Shown: positions 10,052 through 17,790 of the stretch, in pieces | How the letters are laid out: each line of letters begins with the position of its first letter | Numbering within the stretch: the stretch's first letter is position 1 | NCBI GenBank assembly: GCA_943704495.1 | Contig: CALSCR010002619.1 | Coordinates: 1-21,521 of the forward strand | DNA from: Pigoraptor chileana | Lineage: Eukaryota; Opisthokonta; Filasterea | Direction: 5' to 3' | Length of the DNA stretch: 21,521 nt | Notes under the pieces: generated by a model | What the model saw: the letters and a program-made list of their open reading frames with translations, nothing else | What the model was told of the DNA's origin: nothing | Databases searched by the model: none | Made by a program: the position numbers and the translations under genes

Positions 10052-11870
10052 ATGTTTATCCGGGCGCTTATCTTGGTGGTTTGCGTCGCTTGTTCCACTG
10101 CCGCCTTCCCGCCTGCCGATGCATCCCAGCGCGCAACAAATGTCCGCGTTGACGGCCCCTACGTTTCGACAGCAGAGCGCACCGAGACAAAAGCGGACAG
10201 TGATGGCACCGACCCACTGACCTGCCCCCCTGCGCCACAAGAAATCGACCCGACGCGCCTGTCACGCGAATTTGTATACCATGGCGCACCTCCCTACTCG
10301 GCGTTCACGAGTGCCTTCCGCAGCCTCAGCATTCCCGAGGGCCGCCCGCTCAGCACGGCGGCGGCGGGACGTGCATTCGGACGCAAGTGGCCGCTCTATG
10401 TCATGACGCGCAAACGGTTCTCATTCAATTCGCGAGTGATGAGCCGCGTGATGCGCGAAATTGCCGTCGCCGAGTCCGTCCCAGGCCCTGGAGACACTCC
10501 GCTAATCAGCTTTGTTGAGGGCGTGTATAACACCATTGCCGGATCAAAAGTAATGCAAGTCATCACAAAGCGGCAACTCGCCATTCGTGACGGCTGCAGT
10601 TTTGATGCAATGGGCATCCAGCCGGCGACGTTTGTGAATTTTGACAGCGGCGAGTGCAACCTGCTGAAAAAGGGGATGGCCGAGGACAAGATTTACGTGA
10701 TCAAGCCGCACAGGGGGCAGCAAGGCAAGGGTATTCGGGTTGCAAGCGGCAGCTCCGACGACATGCGGATGGCGTACGAGGCCAACTGCATTGCACGGCC
10801 AAAAACGGGATCCTCCGCAGTGCCCGTTCTGATCATCCAAGAGTACATCGCCCAGCCCCTCCTCATCAAGGGATCGAAATTTGACATCAGGTAGCGAATG
10901 GAGTTCAGGAAGTTGAATCTTCGAATGTTGCCGCTCAGTTGTTGCCATTGGCGTGCACGCATTATGGAATTGCTGTCTCATTGACCGGTTAATGTGAACA
11001 TTGCATTACAGGGCGTATATGCTCATCGGCAGCACTCGTCCCTTCCAAGTGTTTTTTCGAGCGGGATACATTCGCCGGTCACTCACCCTCTACGATCCCC
11101 GGGCAACCGCACTGAAGGCGCATCTGACAAACACGCACGTCCAGGAGTCTAAAAGCGGTTACGACGGTGACAATCATGTGTGGTCCATGGGGCGGCTGCG
11201 GACCTACCTCGAGATGGATGCCGCTGTTGCGCCAAAGGGATGGGTGGACAACACACTCATTCCCCACATGGCCCGCGTCTGCCGGATGCTCTTTGAGAGT
11301 TCCCGCCACAAGCTAATCCGTCGCCGCGGCTCGTTCCAATTGCTCGGACTCGATTTCATGGTGGACAAACGGCTCAACATTCTCTTTATCGAGGGAAACG
11401 GCTCGCCGGGGCTCGGGTATCAGTCGAGCTGGAAGATGCAGCTGAGCCGCGGCATCAGCAGGGATTTGTTCCGCCTGGTCTATGCGCTCCACGCAAAGCC
11501 TGCGTCGGTAGCACGAGTGAAGGAAGGAGAGACGGTGCACGGGTTCCAGCTCGTCTACAATGAGCGACTCAGCCGCTGCAAGGCTCTGCGGGAACTGGGC
11601 CCCAATGCCAACGAGGAAGACGTGAAGAAGCTCATGGCCAGCAGTTACAGCATGTGCACTGAATTTTCGGCGCAGCTCACGAGTGGGACTGGGTCAGACA
11701 TGCCCAGCACGTACCTCGCCAATGGAGTGGTGCTGGCGGAGGAATCTGCATATGAGGATGAGGATGCGGATGCGGTCAATGCAGCCATCAAAGCCGCCGA
11801 GACTGCTGACAGCGCTGCTGCAGACCCAGTGGAAGAGTACCTGGGATTTGCTGACAGGGGCAGCAACTGA
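10052..11870 (+). CDS. TTL-like ATP-grasp ligase with signal peptide (copy B)
   Basis: Tandem paralogue of copy A, 565 aa, exons 10052-10890 and 11012-11870 in phase 2. The intron position is identical, and the second exon is exactly 859 bases in both genes. The chosen ATG starts a textbook signal peptide (MFIRALILVVCVACSTAAF). In-frame ATGs at 9932 and 9998 would move it inside the protein. The TTL core is intact: VIKPHRGQQGKGI (Lys218), LIIQEYIAQPLLIKGSKFDIR, HLTNTHVQ, GLDFMVD (Asp394) and FIEGNGSPG (Glu407, Asn409). Cysteines 58, 182, 202, 246, 469 and 495 are shared with copy A, which fits disulfides in a secretory compartment. The acidic C-terminus ends at TGA, but an overlapping open frame continues to 12004. 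The acceptor amino acid and substrate are unknown. Confidence 0.85.
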
Positions 11871-12004
11871 ATATCGGCTCCGACGTCCTGAGCGCAGCTG
11901 CCGATGATGCACCCGAGCCTCCGTTGGTATCCATCGATTGTCTGCCAGATGACTCATCCCTCACCCATGCCGACCCATGCCTCTACGGCAGCGCGGCCGA
12001 CTAG
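11855..12004 (+). other. Coding-like open frame past the copy B stop (possible frameshifted tail)
   Basis: In the -1 frame relative to copy B there are 49 open codons from 11855, closed by TAG at 12002-12004. Many codons end in C or G, as in the flanking exon, and the reading is acidic and Ala/Asp/Pro-rich (for example SAAADDAPEPP), like the copy B tail. It could be the true C-terminus lost by a one-base deletion or a sequencing error in the gggg run at 11857-11860. It could also be chance. Confidence 0.35.
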
Positions 12005-12361
12005 GCAGTGAGCGTCCCGACTGCCGGCTCGGCTGAGTGGCCACGGTGCGGACTCAGCATCCCCCGCGACAATGGCAGCTCACGTGATGGCGATACAACG
12101 GGACTCAAAAACCAGCGCCGACGCGCGCATTTGCATGGGTCACCCACATGGCATCGACACTACCACAGCAATCGTAACACTTTGTTGTTTACCATTATCC
12201 AGGCATTCGAACCACTCACCTACCGCGCTTGCCAGGCAAAAAATAACTGTTGCTGGAATTGGTCGGTGTTTAAACACTAAGGGAACAGTTGTCACTTTTT
12301 GCAATATACTCGTGTGCTCGTGTACATATGTATTGTGCATGCTTGGACTGAAGCGACACAG
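11871..12361. other. Convergent intergenic region, copy B / USP37-like
   Basis: About 490 bases between the stop codons of two convergent genes, so both 3' UTRs lie here. Apart from the possible frameshifted tail at its left end, I see no conserved protein, RNA gene or clear repeat. Confidence 0.5.
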
Positions 12362-15255
12362 TCATGTGCTAGTGCAGACGTAGAAGAGAAGATAGGCGGA
12401 TCTCCTTCGCGCAGACCCGGAAACAGCGCCCCAATATGTTTCCCGCACAAATGTGTCGTCGAAATTTCGCCACTTGTCGGCTGCAGCGTCGTATGCATCG
12501 CAGACGTAGTGTCCTGCGCATCATTAAGATCAGCCAATAACGGGTGAGGATGATATAACCACTAGGAGTGACGATGCGAAGGCTTCACAAGTTTCTTATC
12601 ACCTGAGGAAGCGGAAGTGCCCAGGTGCGACACAACGGCAGTAAGCTCATAGGCAGGGGCTTTCGACAGAGCGTTCTCCTTGTCACTGTCGTCATTCGAG
12701 TACATCGCTGCGCGTGTATACCAGTCAGTATTAAAATGGCGGGATTGGATTGCCTAAAACGACTCTCACAGACACCCATACACCCACACCTGCACACACC
12801 TTCTGCATCCGCCTGCCGTAGGCTCTCCTTCAGTGCCCACTCTAGCTGCTCCTCCTCCGTGCGCAATACGGCGTGCTGCAGTGCCATATAGATATATATA
12901 TATATATGCACATGTATTTGTGTAAATGTAAAACACTTGCCCTCACATTGTCCAGAGGCACAATAAAAAGGGGTGCAACAGATGGATGGCCCACCTCGTC
13001 GCTGTCGGCCGTCTCAGAGAAATCCAGCCGTCGATGCACGGCCTTGTCATTTTCGTTCGCGACCGCTCGTCTCTTTGGTCTGAGCATTACGAGGGATTGA
13101 ATTGTTTTTGAATTGTTTGAGGGGAGAAGGGAGGGGTTATGCACGTGCAGGAAACATTTGTTGGGTGGGCGGCGAATGCAGGGTGGGCGGCGAATGCATG
13201 GCGGGCATTGCGTATTAGGGCGAACATACCCCGGCTGCAGCACGGCGCCGTCTCCCCGCGAGCGCTTGGCTGCGGTCACGGCGGGCGATTGTGCACGTGC
13301 CGTTGCACCGCCCCTTGTAGACATGCACCCTGGCGCGCAGTATCGCCCTGCGGACAAGCACCATTGCATCATCATGAGCGACTGCCTTTTGGCGGGGAGC
13401 ATTGGCAGCAGCCAGAGGGACGCCTGGCGGGAGAGCAGACACACTTACCAATGTGCAAGTGGCGCGGATACTCCACGTCATCTGCTCTCCTGTCGTTCAT
13501 GGCATCCTCCACATTGTACCGGAATCGCTTGACGTGCAGCACAAGCACACTCGGTAACGCCGATATTTTGTGCTCCGAAATAGCGCCTGCCTTTGCACCG
13601 CAGAGATCGCATCGATACTCGAGGCGTTCATCCTGCCGTAGGGTGACGCAAATTTCGGTGACAATTGAATGAGCACAGCCGGCAGTGCATGGCCATAGGT
13701 TGATGTGCCCACCACGCTTCTACAGTAAACTTACCCGAAAGAATTCGCCCATCATGCTCCCCACCGACGTAGACACCCTGTGGCCTCAGTGGAAAGGGAG
13801 GCGCGAGTTCAGTGTCTTCATCACGGCTACTCTCAGACTATTGCACCGAAAATGTGTCGGACGATTAAGGGTGACGGTAACTCACACTGGATGCTCCGGG
13901 AGATCAAGCGAGATGATGGGCGTCGATTCCTTCACCGTCGATGTGGTGCCACAGCCCACACACGTGATCGAATGGCTCACTTCCAACGCAAAAATGCTGC
14001 TCATGGCATTCGCAAACGGAATGTCGTGTGGCGTGTTGGGAATGCTGCGGCGCACCCGCTTGCAATCCTCATCCACGCAATCGAAAAGCGCAGCAAGAAA
14101 TTCGTGCGCATCCTCCTGCTTATATCCCTTAAAGCGTGGGACGCGCCGTGCCACTGCGCCAAGGACAGCTTCTGGTGTCTCGGATGCGGCCATTGCAAGC
14201 GATCCGTCGTTCATGTGTGCCAGTCGCCGCGTCGCAAGCTCACCAAGAGAGGTGAGTACATTGTGCCCCGGCAGCACTGCAGTCCCACGCGCAACAGGCA
14301 CCAGAGCAGCGACTGCGCCGACAAACGACGGAAGGGCAAGGAGTGCCTGCAGCACGGCGTTGACGTAGCAGCTGTTGCCAATGTTACGGAAACCAGATGG
14401 CTTCTCGCGCGTTTCCAGAGACTGCGGCGTCAAATCAACAAAGTTTGTCGAAGAACGGTGCGGAAAAGGCGTTTTATCGGCGGGCTTGTCATCATAGTCC
14501 CGATCACTTTCCATCAAACGGGACTGACTTGTTGTCCTATCGGCCACCGATTGGTGCGCGGTAGTAATAAGTGGGATGCGATAAGCTGGCGTCGCTGACG
14601 ACGCTGCCGCCCCCGACACAATCCTCTCGCCACGGGATGAACCCCCCGACGGGCGGATGGCGAAGGGGTTCTTTGGGCTGTAGGTGCGCAAGACATTCGG
14701 CCTGACTTTGAAGAGGCCACTTGGCGCCGACAAACTGCCAACACGAGGCTGAGGGTTGCCCAAATTATTTATGGGTATATATCCGGACGGCGCGGTTCGT
14801 CTCCGTGCTAATGGTGTAACGGCAGAGTCCGCATCCTCATCTTCGACCAGTCCATTCTCGTTTAAGTCCACAGGAGACAGCGATGCTGGGACAGGCTGCC
14901 CGGCCGCTTTGCAAAAGGAGCGGATAAAATTGCGCAGGTCTCCCGAATGGACCTTGTCCACCTTGAGGGCCACGGGCGGCGCCCTGAATTCAACCATCAC
15001 ACCCTCTTCCAAGCACTTGTGGAACACCTTCACAACATTGTCGCGGATCCGCCACGATGCGACGGGTTTCACCGATTCACTGCTGGCATCTTTTGCAACG
15101 AGCTCCCCGGAGGCCGCGCACACTTCAAGTAAGACTCCCAAGTATTCTTTTTTCGCCCTGGCTGCAGCGCGGGGGGTGCAATCTCTGGTGTGGATGTCCA
15201 CAAATACCTCGGGGGTCGCAGGGGGTGGAGACTCCATCGCAGGCATAATTCTCAT
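12362..15255 (-). CDS. USP37-like ubiquitin-specific protease, 8 exons
   Basis: This is a cysteine deubiquitinase of the USP26/29/37 group. Exons in transcription order are 15255-13886, 13777-13735, 13632-13449, 13347-13230, 13079-12995, 12875-12800, 12707-12603 and 12513-12362. All phases agree, giving 710 aa. Residues about 30-115 resemble the USP37 N-terminal PH-like domain. The Cys box is GFRNIGNSCYVNAVL with Cys296, followed by a QEDAHEFL box. Zinc-binding CxxC pairs are at 432/435 and 479/482, with VLHVKRFRYN after them. A UIM (EEEQLEWALKESL) spans about 607-619. A KEN motif is at 635-637. The His box SSGHYVCDAYD has His662, and WRNFDD supplies the third catalytic residue, near Asp680. 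All catalytic residues are present. Human USP37 stabilises cyclin A and counters APC/C-CDH1; an equivalent role here is inference. The gene shares its upstream region with CIMIP1. Confidence 0.9.
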
Positions 15256-15296
15256 TTTACGAAAACATGATAAAACTCATTTTACGAAAACATGAT
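15251..15296. repeat. 21-bp direct repeat covering the USP37-like start codon, with uORF
   Basis: The 21-mer ctcattttacgaaaacatgat occurs at 15251-15271 and again at 15276-15296, separated by aaaa. On the minus strand the nearer copy supplies the start codon (15255-15253). The farther copy supplies ATG at 15280, which opens a 7-codon upstream ORF whose TAA ends at 15257, one base before the main ATG. Confidence 0.9.
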
Positions 15297-15675
15297 CCTG
15301 CGTAAGAAATGCACATCCAGTTGAGATGGATGGGATTTTAGTCAACATACCTCCGCAACAAAGTGTTAATGTCTGACTATGAAAATTGCTGACGGGACAC
15401 TCGCGCCAAAAAATCAAAACGGTGGTTTGGCGCCAAAATTAATCCGGACTTATCCGGTGCACTGTTTCCATGCCGACGCCGGAAACAATGCGGCCAACGG
15501 CGGTCACCCATTTTGAAGTAACGCCAATTCCACACCGACGCCTCACAGCACTGACGGCTCTCTTTCCGTTGTGCAGAAAATAAGGAATCCCAATCACACA
15601 AAACCATTCCTAATGCCAACGCTCACTTGCGTATTGTGAATAGTGGGTGCATTGTGACTGTTGGGTTGAACGAAA
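15256..15675. promoter_or_regulatory. Divergent promoter, USP37-like / CIMIP1, with E2F-like sites
   Basis: These 420 bases separate two opposed start codons. tttggcgccaaa at 15426-15437 is a palindromic E2F consensus, and gcgccaaa at 15403-15410 is a second half-match 15 bases away. No other obvious element is seen. Regulation by E2F/DP is inferred from motif and gene identity only. Confidence 0.5.
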
Positions 15676-16335
15676 ATGAGCAAGAGCAATCCAACTTCGG
15701 CTAAGCGACCGGCGAATCCCGCGCGCATCGGGTCATCGCCCTACCACCTGAACTGCTTTTCCAAAGCCATTGAGAAAGGCCAGGGGGAACTCACCCTCGA
15801 TCAAAATGTCGTGCACCAGGATGCAATATGGAAGACTCAAGTGCGCTTTGAAGCCGACTTGTCGCGTAAATGGTGAGGATGTCTTGATTGTTTCCGGAAA
15901 TTATTCGACCAGGACAATACTGAGTTGTGCTTTAATGAAAAACTGACAAACTGAAAATTTCACACATTTCAGGCAGGACAACTATGGCTATATGAAGGGT
16001 GACGAAGCCAGGCCAAGCAGCGCGGTGGGTAGATGTGGAAGTAGGAGGGTTAGACTACACTTAGTGTTATTTGTCGTCACGGGGACAAGAGGACGCGACA
16101 TGACGCATCTCCAGCCGCCATGCTTATGACCGTACACGGCAAACTCTCATTGGTGAAACTGGTTGTGTTGGGCATGCAGACGATGGACCAAGACCCCGCA
16201 GTGACAGGGCACGTGTCTCAGTTTCCCGCGGCAACCAGCAGGGAAATTGGATGGGTTTCGCGACCAGACCGCATCAACAAGATTGAGACGTCAGAATTCC
16301 ACGGGCGACAAAAGAGTGGCCTCTCCTATGTGTGA
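15676..16335 (+). CDS. CIMIP1: CIMIP1 (C20orf85-like) ciliary microtubule inner protein, 3 exons
   Basis: This is a predicted protein of the lumen of axonemal microtubules. Exons 15676-15872, 15973-16024 and 16180-16335 join in phases 2 and 0 to give 134 aa, close to the human 137 aa. Residues 44-75 (NVVHQDAIWKTQ ... WQDNYGYMKG) align with human NLVGQDEIWKYRLKAE ... WPQNWGFL. The end (TSREIGWVSRPDRINKIE) resembles TTQGFIGWRSAVPGLNKCLE. Splice sites are aatg|gtgagg / tttcag|g and agcgcg|gtgggt / atgcag|a. The N-terminus is about 30 residues longer than in the human protein, and the linker before the GW motif is shorter. The gene indicates a ciliated or flagellated organism and is head to head with the USP37-like gene. 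Confidence 0.75.
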
Positions 16336-16704
16336 TGTTCTGCTAAATGGGCCGGAAATGTCGAGGTTGTACATATATAACGCGCGTTCGTCCTTCGTTT
16401 TACTAATTAAACTGCTGAAAATAAGCGGACAATCAAACAAAGCAAGCGTCGAACAATGGCGGATTGCGAATGGCGGAGGGCGAATGGTGCCGCTGTGGCA
16501 CGGGATTCGATTTTCGGTCGCACACACAGCCACTTGCCTGACTGACAGTCGCCAATGCCTCCAAAACATCGGTCACGTGTCCTGACCGCTTGCACATGCC
16601 CATACAATTGCGCGAAATGAACGACGAAAGACGCAAGAAAGCACACTAATAAAGCACCACCAAACAGCTTAGAAACCACAGCTATAATGAAGTGAGCAAT
16701 TCTG
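16336..16704. other. Convergent intergenic region, CIMIP1 / SERF
   Basis: 369 bases between two stop codons, holding both 3' UTRs. I see no conserved protein, structured RNA or repeat. Confidence 0.5.
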
Positions 16705-17362
16705 TTACTTTGCAGCACTCGCTGCAGCATCCTCGATTTTCTTGAGTTGCTTCAGCCTCATAATTTCCGCATCTCTGCAACAATAATGAACATGAACCGA
16801 TTGTTGAGCATCTCCTTTTGAAGGATCACAAGGCTCGTGCAATGAAACTATCGAGTCCAGACGACCACTCACCACACAACGAAGGTGTGTAACAAGAACC
16901 CACAGCAGAGGTGCAACAGGAAGTCAATGAGGCACAAAGACCCTGGAACCACCCCAAACACCCGCGCACACACACACATCACATACACAAGCGCATGCAC
17001 ATGCACACTCCCACCTGCCCTGCGCTGCTCCAAACACCCGCACGCACATCACATACACATGCACATGCACATGCACACTCCCACCTGGCCTTGCGCTGCT
17101 CCAGGGTGAGGCCCTTGTTACCGTCCTTGTCGGATGCCGCCTGGCTCTTCTTCAAGTCCTGCTGCTTTTTTAGCGTCTTCTCCCGCGCCAGGTCACGTGC
17201 ATTTCCCCCTGCAAACAGAAACAACAGCAACAGCAACAACAACAACAGCAACACACATAACAATCAGTTTGCGACTTCAGTGCGGTGTTCAAGCGCGAGA
17301 GAGTGCTGCTGCACACAAGTTATACACATAGAGAGAACAGCCACTTGACACGCACTCGTCAT
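16705..17362 (-). CDS. SERF/4F5 family small basic protein, 3 exons
   Basis: SERF proteins are small, charged, nucleic-acid-binding proteins; animal members speed amyloid formation. Exons 17362-17356, 17208-17085 and 16774-16705 join in phases 1 and 2 to give 66 aa, against about 59-62 in animals. The reading MTRGNARDLAREKTLKK matches the family N-terminus (MTRGNQRELARQKNMKK), and LEQRKARDAEIMRLKQLKK matches the conserved RDSEIMQQKQ segment. The first coding exon is only seven bases (ATGACGA), split inside codon 3, yet it restores the invariant Arg. The 3' end of exon 2 and its donor are duplicated downstream in the next intron. The gene is divergent from the unknown gene on the plus strand. 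Confidence 0.82.
16955..17101. repeat. Tandem duplication spanning the SERF exon 2 donor
   Basis: 16955-17030 and 17031-17101 are two head-to-tail units of about 71-76 bases. Each starts caaacacccgc, has a CA/ATGCAC-rich middle, and ends with a SERF exon 2 sequence (ctcccacctg ... tgcgctgctc). Only the second unit joins the rest of exon 2. The first is an intronic copy that carries its own donor, cag|gtgggag in sense. Confidence 0.8.
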
Positions 17363-17790
17363 TTTTTTCTGCGTCCGATTCTTCAGTGGAAATAGAGCAA
17401 GGGCACTAATGGGGCCACAACTCCCTCGCTAAGTGGTTTGTCAACAGAAGGAGTAGGCAACTGAGCGTTGATCGTGCAGCAACAATATTGCTGTTTGAAA
17501 TACAGGTTGTCTCGTTCGGAAAAGTGACCGTCCGCTCGACTGAGTGTGGAACATGCCAGAAAGTGGGTTATCGGGTGGCGGCGCAGGCGTCTGCAAGTGG
17601 CGGACGTGCACACCCGACATCGATTTGAAATTTGATCAGTTATCTCCCAATTGGGTACTCTTGCAGTGAACACGTCCTTATCTACTGGTTTTGCCTGCTT
17701 GCGCTTCCATCTATGGTGCCTTTCCATGCAAGAGATAGTGGCACATGGATGAAATGGCCCTCATGCAATGGGCTGCCCACGTGCATTGAG
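17363..17790. promoter_or_regulatory. Divergent promoter, SERF / unknown gene
   Basis: About 430 bases between the SERF ATG (17362) and the preferred ATG at 17791, or 350 if the plus-strand gene starts at 17713. No clear TATA, CCAAT or other motif stands out. An antisense 114-codon frame shows no family resemblance. Confidence 0.45.

Noticed and set aside
13348-13440. Extension of USP exon 4 upstream using the acceptor at cgccag (near 13428)
   Set aside because: That reading enters the wrong frame for the KRSRGDGAVLQPG segment and the next exon. The acceptor before 13347 gives correct phases and restores the YPRHLHIG-like family segment.
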